A DNA stretch of 34,828 nucleotides from Gammaproteobacteria bacterium (GTDB lineage Bacteria; Pseudomonadota; Gammaproteobacteria; Chromatiales; Chromatiaceae), in contig RZZN01000038.1 in the NCBI GenBank assembly GCA_009929855.1, forward strand, positions 1 to 34,828. The letters are read 5' to 3'. This document shows positions 17,624 through 26,848 of the stretch, piece after piece. Position 1 is the first letter of the stretch, and each line of letters begins with the position of its first letter. The notes beneath the pieces are model-generated. The model searched no databases. It had not been told where the DNA came from and saw nothing but the letters and a program-made list of their open reading frames with translations. The position numbers and the translations under genes were made by a program.

Positions 17624-18598
17624 CTACTGGTGGCACGCCGAGAGATCGGCGGCGGCCTCTTCGCTCAGATAGTCGCGGGCGATGCGGGCATCGACTTGGA
17701 TTTGGCGCTTGAGCGCATCGAATGATTCGAAGCGCTGCTCATCGCGCAGCTTGAGCCGCAGCTCGACCTCCAGATGATGGCCATAGATGTCACGATCGAA
17801 ATCGAAGAGATGGACCTCGAGCCGATAGTCCTTGCCACCGACGGTCGGGCGAGTCCCGACATTGGCGACACCCGGCAGTGGGAGCGGGCCGAGACCACGC
17901 ACCAGCACGGCATAGACGCCCCGAACCGGGCTGATGCGCCGATGCAAGGCGAGGTTGGCGGTCGGAAAGCCGATTCCACGTCCGCGCTTGGCGCCATGCG
18001 CGACCCGACCTGTCAATCGATAGGGGCGTCCAAGCAGATGCTGGGCTTGCTCCAGGTCACCGCGGGACAGTGCCTCGCGGATCCGGGTGCTGCTGATGCG
18101 CTCGTCGCCATGGGTGATGGTATGCAGATTCTCGACCCTGAATCCGCCATGCTCGGGTGGATTGGCCTCACCCATGGCGCTCAGCAGCGCATAGTCGCCA
18201 GCCCGACCATGACCGAACCGGAAGTCATCGCCCACCAGGAGGAAACGCACGCCCAGCCCGTCGATCAGGAGGCGCCGCACGAACTCATCCGCCGCCATCC
18301 GGGCGAGTTTGGGACCAAACTCCAGGATCATGACCCGCTCGATGCCGCAGTCGCCGATCGCGCTCAGCTTCTCGCGCAGCCGGGTGAGTCGCGCTGGCGC
18401 GGCCTCGGGTGCGAAGAACTCCAGTGGCTGTGGCTCGAAGGTGATGACAGTGGCTGGGAGTCCGAGCGCGCGGCCATGCACCTGGAGTCGCTGAAAGACC
18501 GTACGGTGGCCCAGATGGACCCCATCGAAATTGCCGATGGTCGCGACGCAGCCGCGATCGGTGGGGCGCAGATTATGTAAGCCGCGGATGAGTCGCAT
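17624..18598 (-). CDS. ribF: Bifunctional riboflavin kinase / FAD synthetase
   Basis: This 324-aa cytoplasmic enzyme makes FMN and then FAD from riboflavin and ATP. The N-terminal nucleotidyltransferase domain has IGNFDGVHLGHRTVFQRL (HxGH-type site), VGDDFRFGHGRAGDY and ISSTRIREALSRGDLEQA. The C-terminal kinase domain has GRGIGFPTANLALHRRISPV, VANVGTRPTVGG, LEVHLFDFDRDIYG and the segment ending FESFDALKRQIQVD. The start ATG gives MRLIRGLHNLRP, the usual opening. It is probably the first gene of the unit running through ileS, lspA, rimK and the RimB-like gene, and no FMN riboswitch is visible upstream. Confidence 0.96.
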   Translation of the reverse strand: MRLIRGLHNLRPTDRGCVATIGNFDGVHLGHRTVFQRLQVHGRALGLPATVITFEPQPLEFFAPEAAPARLTRLREKLSAIGDCGIERVMILEFGPKLARMAADEFVRRLLIDGLGVRFLLVGDDFRFGHGRAGDYALLSAMGEANPPEHGGFRVENLHTITHGDERISSTRIREALSRGDLEQAQHLLGRPYRLTGRVAHGAKRGRGIGFPTANLALHRRISPVRGVYAVLVRGLGPLPLPGVANVGTRPTVGGKDYRLEVHLFDFDRDIYGHHLEVELRLKLRDEQRFESFDALKRQIQVDARIARDYLSEEAAADLSACHQ

Positions 18599-18680
18599 GC
18601 TGCTCAGGCGATCGAACCCTTGAACGTTGAGTGATGGCGGTGTGTGGTCTTCATCAGCCGTGGGGACCAGGAGTCGCGCT

Positions 18681-18686
18681 AGTATA
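18681..18686 (-). promoter_or_regulatory. Candidate -10 box for ribF operon
   Basis: On the minus strand this reads TATACT, a close match to the sigma-70 -10 consensus, about 83 bp upstream of the ribF ATG. No good -35 hexamer sits at 16-18 bp (the region reads CTGCCC). A second TATACT lies at 18808-18813. Confidence 0.35.
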
Positions 18687-18948
18687 CGCGAGTCGGTCGC
18701 GGTGGGCAGACGTGTGCGTCGCCTCGCGCGCTCACGTGCACGCAGTCATCGCCGGCGCGATGATGCGGCCGTTGCTCGGGATTCTGGGGGCGGGCGGCGG
18801 GAACGGCAGTATATGACCATCATGTCTGGCGCGATACGGGGCCGATCGTTGCGCGGCGCGCAAACACATCTCGCCAGCACTGCTGTTCGCCCAGGGACTC
18901 GATCGCGCCGGTGAGGGCAACGTCGAGATCAAGAGGATGGTCGGGGGA

Positions 18949-18972
18949 GGGGGCGGGGAGGCATGCGCCCCC
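18949..18972 (-). terminator. GC hairpin after ppsA
   Basis: GGGGGCG and CGCCCCC pair over a 10-nt loop, starting 16 bp beyond the ppsA stop. There is no U-tract on the minus strand, so termination is inferred from position and stem strength only. Confidence 0.35.
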
Positions 18973-18987
18973 CCGATCCAGGCTCGA

Positions 18988-21363
18988 TCAGAGCGTCTTC
19001 GCCTGCTCGGCGAGATAGATCCAGGTATCGATCACGGTATCCGGATTGAGCGAGATGCTGCTGATGCCCTGCTTGAGCAGCCAATCGGCGAAATCCTTGT
19101 GGTCGGAGGGCCCCTGACCGCAGATCCCCACATACTTGTCTTGTGCGCGGCAGGCACTGATCGCCATGGAGAGCATCTTCTTCACTGCCGGATCACGCTC
19201 GTCGAAGCTCTCGGCGACCAGGCTGGAGTCGCGGTCCAGACCCAGGGTGAGTTGGGTCATGTCGTTGGAGCCGATCGAGAAGCCATCGAAATACTCCAGG
19301 AACTCATCGGCCAGCACCGCATTGGAGGGCAGCTCGCACATCATGATGAGACGCAGACCGTCCTTGCCGCGCTCCAGACCCTGGGCGGCGAGCGATTCAA
19401 CGACCGCCTTGGCCTGCCCGAGCGTGCGCACGAAGGGGATCATGATCTCGACATTGGTCAGTCCCATGTCGTTGCGCACCCGCTTGAGTGCCTCGCACTC
19501 CAGCTCGAAACAGTCCTTGAAATTCGGCGCGACATAGCGACCGGCCCCGCGGAAGCCGATCATGGGGTTCTCTTCCTCGGGCTCGTAGCGTGGTCCGCCG
19601 ATCAGGTTGGCGTACTCGTTGGACTTGAAGTCGGACATGCGCACGATCACCGTGTGTGGCGAGAATGCGGCAGCCAGGGTCGCGATGCCCTCGGCGAGCT
19701 TGGCGATATAGAACTCGCGCGGATTGGCATAGGCGGCGATGCGCGGCGCGATCTGCGCCTGCAGGTCGGCCGGCAGGCTGTCGTACTCGAGCAGCGCCTT
19801 GGGGTGGATCCCGATCATGTTGTTGATGATGAACTCGAGGCGCGCCAGACCGATGCCGGCGCTCGGGGTCGCGGCGAAGGCGAAGGCACGCTCCGGGTTG
19901 CCGACATTCATCATGATCTTGACCGGGATCTCGGGCATGGCCGAGAGCTCGACGGTCTTGTAGTCGAACGCGAGCTTGCCATCATAGATGAGTCCGGTAT
20001 CGCCCTCGGCGCAGCTGACCGTGACCGGCTGGCCGTCCTTCACCACCTCGGTGGCGTCATTGCAGCCGACCACCGCCGGGACACCGAGCTCGCGCGCGAT
20101 GATGGCAGCGTGACAGGTACGCCCACCCCGATTGGTCACGATCGCCGCCGCGCGCTTCATGATCGGCTCCCAGTCGGGGTCGGTCATGTCGGTGACCAGC
20201 ACGTCGCCGGGCTCGACACGATGCATGTCGGCGATGCTCGCGACCACCTTGGCGGTGCCGGCGCCGATGCGCGCACCGATGGCGCGGCCGGTGGTCAGCA
20301 CCGGGCCGTGCTCGCGCAGCAGATAGCGCTCGATGATGTTGCCCGAGCGGCTCTGCACCGTTTCGGGACGCGCCTGGACGATATAGAGCTTGCCGTCGTG
20401 ACCGTCCTTGGCCCACTCGATGTCCATGGGCCGGCCATAATGCTGCTCGATCAGCACGGCCTGACGCGCGAGCTGCTCGATCTCCTCGTCGCTGATGCAG
20501 AAGACCTGGCGATCGGCCTCGGGGACATCCTCGGTGCGCACCCGGGCGGTGGCGCCGGTCTCGTCATAGACCATGCGGATCGCCTTGTCGCCGACGGTGC
20601 GGCGCAGGATGGCGGGACGTCCAGCCGCGAGTGTCGGCTTGTGCACATAGAATTCATCTGGATTGACCGCGCCCTGCACCACCATCTCGCCGAGCCCGTA
20701 GCTGGCGGTGATGAAGACCGCGTCGCGGAAACCCGACTCGGTGTCGAGCGTGAACATGACCCCGGAGGCCGCCAGATCGCTGCGCACCATCCGCTGGATC
20801 CCGGCCGAGAGCGCGACATGACGGTGCTCGAAGCCCTGATGGACCCGGTAGGCGATGGCGCGGTCGTTGAAGAGCGAGGCGAAGACCTCCTTGATGCGAT
20901 GCTTGATGGTTTCCAATCCGTGAACATTGAGGAAGGTCTCCTGTTGTCCGGCGAACGAGGCATCGGGCAGATCCTCGGCGGTGGCCGATGAGCGCACCGC
21001 CCAGGAGGCATCCGGATCACCGGCCTCCTCGATCAGCTGCGCGTAGGCCGCGTCGATCGCCGCCTCCAGTCCAGCCGGAAATGGCTGCTCCATGACCCAG
21101 CCGCGGATGCGCGGACCCGCCTCGGCGAGCGCCGAGACATCATCCACATCCAGATGATCCAGGACCTCCTGAATGCGCTCGTCGAGTCCGTCCTTGGCCA
21201 GGAACTCGCGATAGGCATCGGCCGTGGTCGCAAACCCGCCCGGCACCAGCACATGCACATGGGTCAGGTTCTGGATCATCTCGCCGAGCGACGCGTTCTT
21301 GCCGCCGACGATCCCGACATCCTCCATCCCGAGCTCGCTCAGCCAGCGCACATAGTCGGTCAT
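18988..21363 (-). CDS. ppsA: Phosphoenolpyruvate synthase (pyruvate, water dikinase)
   Basis: This 791-aa enzyme makes PEP from pyruvate and ATP in gluconeogenesis, and its length matches E. coli PpsA. The N-terminal ATP-grasp domain begins [20 protein letters not shown] and includes [20 protein letters not shown]. The phosphohistidine domain has [20 protein letters not shown] with the catalytic His. The C-terminal TIM-barrel PEP/pyruvate domain ends with [20 protein letters not shown] and [13 protein letters not shown], supplying the catalytic Cys. The usual divergent regulator gene ppsR is not next to it. The next gene upstream is a membrane protein on the same strand, 296 bp away. Confidence 0.97.
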   Translation of the reverse strand: MTDYVRWLSELGMEDVGIVGGKNASLGEMIQNLTHVHVLVPGGFATTADAYREFLAKDGLDERIQEVLDHLDVDDVSALAEAGPRIRGWVMEQPFPAGLEAAIDAAYAQLIEEAGDPDASWAVRSSATAEDLPDASFAGQQETFLNVHGLETIKHRIKEVFASLFNDRAIAYRVHQGFEHRHVALSAGIQRMVRSDLAASGVMFTLDTESGFRDAVFITASYGLGEMVVQGAVNPDEFYVHKPTLAAGRPAILRRTVGDKAIRMVYDETGATARVRTEDVPEADRQVFCISDEEIEQLARQAVLIEQHYGRPMDIEWAKDGHDGKLYIVQARPETVQSRSGNIIERYLLREHGPVLTTGRAIGARIGAGTAKVVASIADMHRVEPGDVLVTDMTDPDWEPIMKRAAAIVTNRGGRTCHAAIIARELGVPAVVGCNDATEVVKDGQPVTVSCAEGDTGLIYDGKLAFDYKTVELSAMPEIPVKIMMNVGNPERAFAFAATPSAGIGLARLEFIINNMIGIHPKALLEYDSLPADLQAQIAPRIAAYANPREFYIAKLAEGIATLAAAFSPHTVIVRMSDFKSNEYANLIGGPRYEPEEENPMIGFRGAGRYVAPNFKDCFELECEALKRVRNDMGLTNVEIMIPFVRTLGQAKAVVESLAAQGLERGKDGLRLIMMCELPSNAVLADEFLEYFDGFSIGSNDMTQLTLGLDRDSSLVAESFDERDPAVKKMLSMAISACRAQDKYVGICGQGPSDHKDFADWLLKQGISSISLNPDTVIDTWIYLAEQAKTL

Positions 21364-21465
21364 GATTCTCGTACTCCGATCGGTGAATCTTGCAAGATGT
21401 GCGGATCAGGGCGAGACGTCGGCGGGATGCAGCGACCGGCTCTCACGCCCGCGGTTCCACTTGAT

Positions 21466-21479
21466 GGATAAGCCTATCC
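21466..21479. promoter_or_regulatory. Short inverted repeat upstream of ppsA
   Basis: GGATA-AGCC-TATCC is a perfect 5-bp inverted repeat about 105 bp upstream of the ppsA ATG, beside an AT-rich run (CAATATAACC) that could be a promoter. It could be an operator, but it does not match a regulator site I can name. Confidence 0.3.
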
Positions 21480-21659
21480 AATCGGGCAATATAACCGACT
21501 GGGGGCAAGGTCGTCCGGATGCCGAATCAATGATCAAGATAGCCGCTATAAATCCTCGGCGTGGGTGATGAACATCCTGAAATCGATCGAGTGGCATGGG
21601 AGGCTGGTCAGCGGCGTATGCTCCAAGGTTGGCGGTCGGGCCAAGACGTGTCCACTCAC

Positions 21660-22436
21660 CTAACGATGTCCCCCGAACAGGCGCGGATCCAACCGCTTGA
21701 CCAGATAGAAGCCACCGATCAGCGTCGCCAGCAAGGCAGCGAGACCCAGCATGTACATCGCCGGGTCGCCCTTGCTCTCCAGGTCCATCACGACCACCTT
21801 GCGCGTCAGTGCCGTGATCGCGATCAGGAGCATGATCTCCACATGCACAGATTTGTCCATCATATACATATAGATACTGGCCATCAGCTCGACCGCGATG
21901 AGGACCAGTAGAAACATGCCGAAGACCTCGAACAACTCGTTGAGACCCAGTAGGAAACCGCTGCTCGAGATCAGGTCCTTATAGAGCACGAAACAAAGCT
22001 CGACGACCGCGATGACCGCCACGGCCGAGATCAGCAGCAGCAGGACGAAGGCCAGGCTGCGCTCGAACCAATGAAAGATCGGGTCGATTCTCGAAGGGGA
22101 AGGGTGCGGTGCCGACCAGCCGAAGGGATCGAGACTGGGCGGCTCGATGGGCGATGTCAGGTGTCTTGCCAGATCCGTATCGGGTTCCCCATCCGTGTCT
22201 TCTCCTGCTGGAAGGATTCGCGTCACGGCACCTGCCTCGGCAAAGGCCTGATGCAGTCGTGTCGCGACCGTGCCATCGACGCCGCGTCTGATGCGCATCG
22301 GTGCTCCGCTGAACAGATGCCCCACGGCCGCATCCGAGAGCTTGAAGCGTGATTGCAGCTGCGCGCGAGCCTGCCCGGGATCTGTACCGGGAACCAGCTC
22401 ACCAGCGAATTCGATGTCGAATCGGATCTCACTCAT
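21660..22436 (-). CDS. PsiE-like membrane protein fused to an N-terminal cytoplasmic domain
   Basis: This 258-aa protein has two parts. Residues about 1-75 (starting MSEIRFDIEFAGELVPGTDP) form a small soluble domain, seen as an N-terminal module on diverse small membrane proteins in gammaproteobacteria (from memory). A disordered linker follows (about 76-120). The C-terminal part (about 125-258) resembles PsiE (phosphate-starvation-inducible E) family proteins. It has four membrane helices, a NELFEVFGMFLLVLIAVELM segment, HVEIMLLIAITALTRKVVVMD, and a final helix before KRLDPRLFGGHR. No function is established for PsiE. I prefer ATG 22436; an ATG three codons earlier is possible and neither has a clear Shine-Dalgarno. 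Confidence 0.8.
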   Translation of the reverse strand: MSEIRFDIEFAGELVPGTDPGQARAQLQSRFKLSDAAVGHLFSGAPMRIRRGVDGTVATRLHQAFAEAGAVTRILPAGEDTDGEPDTDLARHLTSPIEPPSLDPFGWSAPHPSPSRIDPIFHWFERSLAFVLLLLISAVAVIAVVELCFVLYKDLISSSGFLLGLNELFEVFGMFLLVLIAVELMASIYMYMMDKSVHVEIMLLIAITALTRKVVVMDLESKGDPAMYMLGLAALLATLIGGFYLVKRLDPRLFGGHR

Positions 22437-22661
22437 GGATTGCATGCGTCATGAAGTGTCCAGTGACAATGACGGCACGAAACCGGGATCTGGCGATGCT
22501 GATCGCGATACCGATCAATCGGTGCCATCAAGAGTGTGTTCCATAGGTTAGGTCATGCAACGCCAGCGTCAAGGCAAATCAGTCGGCGACTTGATCCAGT
22601 CGGTGCAGGTCCGACGATCAGAGCGCGGCGGCGCGACTCACCCATCACAACCGTGACAGAG

Positions 22662-22685
22662 GAGTCGGGGCCTCCAGGCCCCGAG
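22662..22685 (-). repeat. Dispersed hairpin repeat, copy A (inverted)
   Basis: Read on the minus strand this is CTCGGGG-CCTGGAGG-CCCCGACTC, the same pattern as copies B, C and D. The central bases also pair, so the stem is 8 bp (CGGGGCCT with AGGCCCCG over a 2-nt loop). Its orientation is opposite to copies B and C in the same gap. Confidence 0.75.
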
Positions 22686-22795
22686 TGTGAGGAGCGTCAA
22701 GCCTCGTCAGGCCAGCGTGATGCCCCCACACGCGTCCTGCCCGGGATCCAGATCGCGACGGTTCTTCCTCGGGATCCAGGTCGCAATGGTCCTTC

Positions 22796-22819
22796 CTCGG
22801 GGCGGGGACGCCCCGACTC
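22796..22819 (+). repeat. Dispersed hairpin repeat, copy B
   Basis: CTCGGGG-CGGGGACG-CCCCGACTC. The core folds as CGGGGCG-GGGA-CGCCCCG, a 7-bp stem with a tetraloop. Confidence 0.8.
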
Positions 22820-22864
22820 CTTTGCGGGTCTGCTGCCTCGGGATCCAGGTCGCGAGGATCCTTC

Positions 22865-22888
22865 CTCGGGGCGGGGACGCCCCGACTC
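22865..22888 (+). repeat. Dispersed hairpin repeat, copy C
   Basis: It is identical to copy B, 69 bp further on. It lies 35 bp beyond the stop of the secreted repeat protein and could act as that gene's terminator. Confidence 0.8.
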
Positions 22889-22922
22889 CTGTGGGCCAGT
22901 GGCGCGACGATGGCCCTAGCGA

Positions 22923-25900
22923 TCAGCGAAATCGACCTGCCCTGATCTGCAGCAGTCGACCCGGAATCCCTTTCCAGGTCTCGAGGTCGATCGTGTGGAA
23001 GATGTCTCCCTCGGCGTTCAGTCCGGCCAGGTCAGCAAGTCCATCGCCATCGAGGTCGGCGGCGATCAGATCGCTGAGGATGCCGGGGATCGGCGTCCAG
23101 CTGGCTCGATCCAAGCTGAAGAAAATGCCGCCGGCGGCGCTGAGTCCGGCCAAGTCTGCCTGTCCATCGCCGTTCAGGTCGGCCGCGATCAGATGCTCGA
23201 GCACACCGGGGATCCAGGTCCAGGATGCTCGATCGGTCGAGCCGAAGATGAAGCCGTCGGCATTGAGCCCGATCAAATCCTCCCGGCCATTGCCATCCAG
23301 GTCGGCCGTGATCAGCCTGGCCAAGGTGCCGGGGATCCATTGCCAGGTCGCTCGGTCGGTGCTCACGTAGACCTCTCCATTGGAATTGAGACCAGCCAGG
23401 TCGGCCCGGCCATCGCCATCGAGATCACCGACGGTCAGCTGCGTCAGCGTGCCTGGGATCCACGTCCAGGTCTCGAGGTTGGTCGTCACATAGATGAGAC
23501 CGGTCTCGGTGAGCCCGATCAGATCATGGGTGCCGTCGCCGTCGAGATCACCGGACATGAGTTGCGCCAGCGTCCCCGGGATCCATCGCCAGGTCGTCCG
23601 GTCGGTGCTCACGTAGATCCGTCCATCGCCAGTCAGTCCGGCCAGGTCGTCGCTGCCGTCACCGTCGAGATCCCCGACGAGGAGATCAGCCAAGGTACCT
23701 GGGATCTCCTGCCAGAGTGTCAGGTCCAGGGTGTGAAAGATCTGGCCCGAGTCGTTCAAACCGGCGAGACCAGCGCGTCGATCCGCGAACAATGGGACAT
23801 TCCAGTGATAACCTCGTCCCGCGCAGGCCGGGCTCAACGGCTGGTCATCGGCATCGAGCAGCGGATCGCCCGCGAAGGCCCCGGCATCGCCCTGGATATG
23901 TGACTGCCAGGCGCTCAGATCGCCGCTCCAACCCCCGTCGCGTCCGTCGCTGAACTCGATGTCGCCGACCGTTTGGAAATAGCAGTTGTCATACATGGCG
24001 GGATTGCCAGCCAGACCGCTGAGGCCACCCAACTCGTTGGCATAGCGGATCTGCACCATCGGTGGTTGGGGCGCTGTCGTCTCGTTGACGATGACATTCC
24101 TGAAGATCACTGGGTTCGTGCTGGCCGGACGGCCTGCCTCGGGCTCCCAATCCTGGAAGGTCACGCCGAAATAGAGCGGGCTGTGATAGAGGCTGGCGGC
24201 GTCGATGATGGTGTTGTTGTAGGCCTGGGCCTCTTTGGCCGCGTAGAAGCCGATCCCGGCCCAGCCGGTGTCGCGAATCAGGTTGTAGCGGGCGATGCCG
24301 CGAATGTTCTCGAAATAATCGGGGTTGGCCTCGAGATCGAAAAACTCAGGGCTGGTGTCGAATCCGAGCAGGATGCCGGCCGCGCCGGCGCGCTCGATCA
24401 GGTTGTATTCGATCACGCCGTCGGTTGCACCGCCCTTCAGATAGACACCGGTCGAGCAGATATCGTGAATATGGTTCCAGGCCACCAGGGTGCGGTCGCC
24501 GTTGACGTTGTCGATGCCCTCGGCGTTGCAGTCATCGGCGGGCTGGCCGATGCCTGAATCGAAGATCTCGTTGAAGCGGATCTGAATGTCGTCGCTGTTC
24601 GGCTTGATCTTGATCACATCGGCATAGGAGCCGTGCAGCCGGGTGTTTTCGATGCGGATGCGCGAGGCTCCGCCGCGGTCGTCCGGATCACCCCAATCCC
24701 ATTTGGTCTCGGTGGAGACGACATAGAAGCCGCCGTTGACCTCGATGCAGCTCAGTGCGCCGCCGTCGGAGCCGACATAGAAATAGATCCCCGCATCCCA
24801 CTCGTCGGCCGCGGTGCGGTCGATCACGGCCCATTCGCCGGGGACTGAGCGGATGGTGACATCAGGAACCCGAATGCGGATCTCGCTCGGCTCGGCATAG
24901 GTACCACCATGCACCAGGACGGTTTCGCCACCCTCGGTCTCATTCACGGCGGTCACGGCGGCGGCCAATGTGCGATAAGGCCGCTCGGCGGAGCCGTCGG
25001 CCGTCGCATCATTCCCGGACAGGGCGACATGGCGCACGGGCCCCGTGACTGCGGTGCTGTCGCAGACATCGCGGCGGATCCCCGGCGTGCGCCGGCCGCC
25101 ATGCTCGGCGATGATCTGCCAGACATGCACCACAGGCTTGCCACCGTCGGCATAGCGCTCGAGGACATAGAGCAGGCCGTGGGCTGGATCGAAAGCCGCG
25201 TCACCGATGCGATAGCGCCGCTGCACGCCGGTGCCGAGGGTGATCTCGTCCCAGACCGGTGGATTCAGGACGAGGTGATCATCGATGTCCAGCCTGGCGT
25301 AGGGTTGCGGCTGCCAGGACTGCATCGCCCCGCTGGCGACATGCGCCAGCGCCGCTGGGTCGTACAGGATCAGTTCGGCATCGAAGCGGGTGCTCCACCA
25401 GCCGCGATCGCTCACGCACGTCCCGGCCGATTCATCGCAGCACCCGACGAAGTCGGCAGCCGGACATGCGGCGCCGCTCGCCAGTCGGCAGGTCACGAAG
25501 TCCGTGACCTCATCATCGACGCACGGATGGTCCGGACCCAAGGCATTGATGTAGCCATACCAGTATTTGGCTCCGTTGCTCTTGGTGCCGGCAAACAGCA
25601 GGCCTTCACGGTCATCGCCAGTGGTCAGCCACTCCCCGCCCTCCCACTCGTCTGGGTGCTGATAGCCGGCCATGGCGCGCACGATATCCGCGCTGTTGTA
25701 GGCATTCTCGTACAGCAGCAGTGGTGTCTCGGCCAGGTGTGTGCCCGAGGGCGGGGGCGAGCCGTCGTCCTGCCAGGGCCGATAGGCGAACAGTGCGGGC
25801 CCCATGCCGCCCTGCCCGCCGTCGCGCATGCGGCCTGTGGCCAGATAACGGCCTTGAGCATAGGCATCGGCCCAGTCTGCCGGGATCTCGAACAGATAGC

Positions 25901-26492
25901 CGTTGACACTGTAGAGGTTTTGGGTACCGATGAACCAGGTGCCCTGAAAGTCTGGGTCGGTCAAGACCGGGTCGAGCCAGCCGTGGGAGGGCGCGTCCTC
26001 GGGTTGCAGATGCTGACCCCAGGCCACATGGAGCTTCGGACCGGTGAGCGGATGGTCCAGATAGGCGAGACCGACCTTGGGGATCTCATCCATGTCGTGG
26101 AACTGATCCACCAGGACATCCTGGAAGCCCTGGAGAACGCCGGCTTGGGGCAACTCGGCGGGGTCCTCCTCGATGGCTGGCTCAGGAATATCGATCTCGG
26201 CCAGTTGATTGCCATCGGGGAGCGCGCCGTCAGCCATGCGGTCGTGTCCCATGACAAAGAGCGAGCCTGGATAGGCATCGGTATTGTCGGGATCACCGTC
26301 TGGATTGAAGGTCATGGCGTTGCCGCCATAGGCAAAGGTCTGCGGCGGTGTCTCCCCGCCGGGTAGACGAAAGGCGCCACGGTAGATGACATCATCCGCC
26401 GTGATCAGGTTGGCGGCGCTGACCGAGCCGCTGACCAGATAAGCCGCGGCCAGGCAGTAACCCAACCGACGTGAACGATCCTGAGCCAACAT
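22923..26492 (-). CDS. Large secreted beta-helix / seven-repeat propeller protein
   Basis: This is a 1189-aa secreted protein. ATG 26492 has GGGAG 7 nt upstream. Residues 1-26 are a signal peptide (RRLGYCLAAAYLVSGSVSA). Residues about 27-480 form an unrecognised N-terminal domain (start ANLITADDVIYRGAFRLPGG) containing a short Cys-rich stretch. Residues about 485-900 look like a right-handed parallel beta-helix of the pectate-lyase or DUF1565 type, with HVALSGNDATADGSAERPYR and repeated asparagine-ladder phrases such as VIEYNLIERAGAAGILLG. Residues about 910-1186 are seven 41-aa repeats with DxDGDGxxDL loops, a probable Ca2+-binding seven-bladed propeller. There are no dockerin, sortase or type 1 secretion signals, so export is probably Sec-dependent. 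Glycan binding or cleavage is plausible but unproven. Confidence 0.85.
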   Translation of the reverse strand: MLAQDRSRRLGYCLAAAYLVSGSVSAANLITADDVIYRGAFRLPGGETPPQTFAYGGNAMTFNPDGDPDNTDAYPGSLFVMGHDRMADGALPDGNQLAEIDIPEPAIEEDPAELPQAGVLQGFQDVLVDQFHDMDEIPKVGLAYLDHPLTGPKLHVAWGQHLQPEDAPSHGWLDPVLTDPDFQGTWFIGTQNLYSVNGYLFEIPADWADAYAQGRYLATGRMRDGGQGGMGPALFAYRPWQDDGSPPPSGTHLAETPLLLYENAYNSADIVRAMAGYQHPDEWEGGEWLTTGDDREGLLFAGTKSNGAKYWYGYINALGPDHPCVDDEVTDFVTCRLASGAACPAADFVGCCDESAGTCVSDRGWWSTRFDAELILYDPAALAHVASGAMQSWQPQPYARLDIDDHLVLNPPVWDEITLGTGVQRRYRIGDAAFDPAHGLLYVLERYADGGKPVVHVWQIIAEHGGRRTPGIRRDVCDSTAVTGPVRHVALSGNDATADGSAERPYRTLAAAVTAVNETEGGETVLVHGGTYAEPSEIRIRVPDVTIRSVPGEWAVIDRTAADEWDAGIYFYVGSDGGALSCIEVNGGFYVVSTETKWDWGDPDDRGGASRIRIENTRLHGSYADVIKIKPNSDDIQIRFNEIFDSGIGQPADDCNAEGIDNVNGDRTLVAWNHIHDICSTGVYLKGGATDGVIEYNLIERAGAAGILLGFDTSPEFFDLEANPDYFENIRGIARYNLIRDTGWAGIGFYAAKEAQAYNNTIIDAASLYHSPLYFGVTFQDWEPEAGRPASTNPVIFRNVIVNETTAPQPPMVQIRYANELGGLSGLAGNPAMYDNCYFQTVGDIEFSDGRDGGWSGDLSAWQSHIQGDAGAFAGDPLLDADDQPLSPACAGRGYHWNVPLFADRRAGLAGLNDSGQIFHTLDLTLWQEIPGTLADLLVGDLDGDGSDDLAGLTGDGRIYVSTDRTTWRWIPGTLAQLMSGDLDGDGTHDLIGLTETGLIYVTTNLETWTWIPGTLTQLTVGDLDGDGRADLAGLNSNGEVYVSTDRATWQWIPGTLARLITADLDGNGREDLIGLNADGFIFGSTDRASWTWIPGVLEHLIAADLNGDGQADLAGLSAAGGIFFSLDRASWTPIPGILSDLIAADLDGDGLADLAGLNAEGDIFHTIDLETWKGIPGRLLQIRAGRFR
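22935..23780 (-). repeat. Seven 123-bp coding repeats (41 aa each)
   Basis: Consensus pieces are DLDGDGxxDLAGLNxxG, then IYxSTDRxTW, then WIPGTLxxLxxG. Copies 2-7 are full and adjoining; copy 1 lacks the Asp-rich loop and starts RRAGLAGLNDSGQIF. Only three residues (RFR) follow the last copy. Confidence 0.88.
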
Positions 26493-26548
26493 CTCGCAAC
26501 TCCCAGCGGGTCGGGCCGGCCCGCTTCCCGTTCTGGCTGTCATGCACC

Positions 26549-26564
26549 AATGAATCGATGCATT
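26549..26564. promoter_or_regulatory. Near-palindrome upstream of the secreted protein gene
   Basis: AATGAATCGATGCATT matches its own reverse complement at 14 of 16 positions and lies about 57 bp upstream of the ATG at 26492. Size and position fit an operator for a dimeric regulator, but no matching family can be named. Confidence 0.3.
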
Positions 26565-26848
26565 CGATCACTCGCTCATCCCGCGGGTGCTGAGCGACGA
26601 CGTCCAACCCCTGCGCCGCCGATCGAAAGCGACGATCGAGTCTTCGGCTCAGGCACTCTCGGCGGAACTCCGAGGCGACGCTGATCCGACTGCTACGCTC
26701 GGTGACGAGGCGACTCCCAATACCTATAGTCGACGCATGCCCGTGATGCAAAGATGATCGTCTCGAGGAAGGCAGCTCGCTCTTCGTCCTTGACGCGGCG
26801 GCGCCGCGCAACGAGCATCGGCGAGTGACATCCTGGTCTGGAACCGCT

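Larger units (their letters stand above)
18599..18987. other. Intergenic region between ppsA and ribF
   Basis: This 389-bp region lies downstream of ppsA and upstream of ribF, both on the minus strand. I see two minus-strand TATACT boxes (18681-18686 and 18808-18813) and a GC hairpin next to the ppsA stop. The gene often found upstream of ribF in relatives (murJ or rpsT) is not present, and I see no supported small ORF. Confidence 0.5.
22740..22890 (+). repeat. 69-bp direct repeat (two full copies plus a partial)
   Basis: CCTCGGGATCCAGGTCGC recurs at 22767 and 22836, each followed after six variable bases by an identical 31-nt block that includes a hairpin (copies B and C). A partial unit with CCGGGATCCAGATCGC begins at 22741 and lacks the hairpin. 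The period is exactly 69 bp. Confidence 0.85.
22446..22922. other. Repeat-containing intergenic region
   Basis: This 477-bp region lies between the secreted repeat protein and the PsiE-like gene, both on the minus strand. The half near the secreted protein is filled with GC hairpins and a 69-bp direct repeat. The rest has no supported ORF or RNA gene. Confidence 0.6.

Noticed and set aside
18937-20991. 684-aa reading frame opposite ppsA
   Set aside because: It lies opposite a complete PpsA and shows the His/Asp/Gly-rich composition typical of antisense frames; no domain is recognisable.
22740-22890. Possible CRISPR array
   Set aside because: There are only two full copies, the repeat contains a long GC hairpin, there are no unique spacers of constant length, and no cas gene is present.
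26693-26817. Possible 41-aa minus-strand gene (LVARRRRVKDEERAAF...)
   Set aside because: It is the most protein-like short frame in the gap, but there is no Shine-Dalgarno, no recognised family and no conservation evidence.
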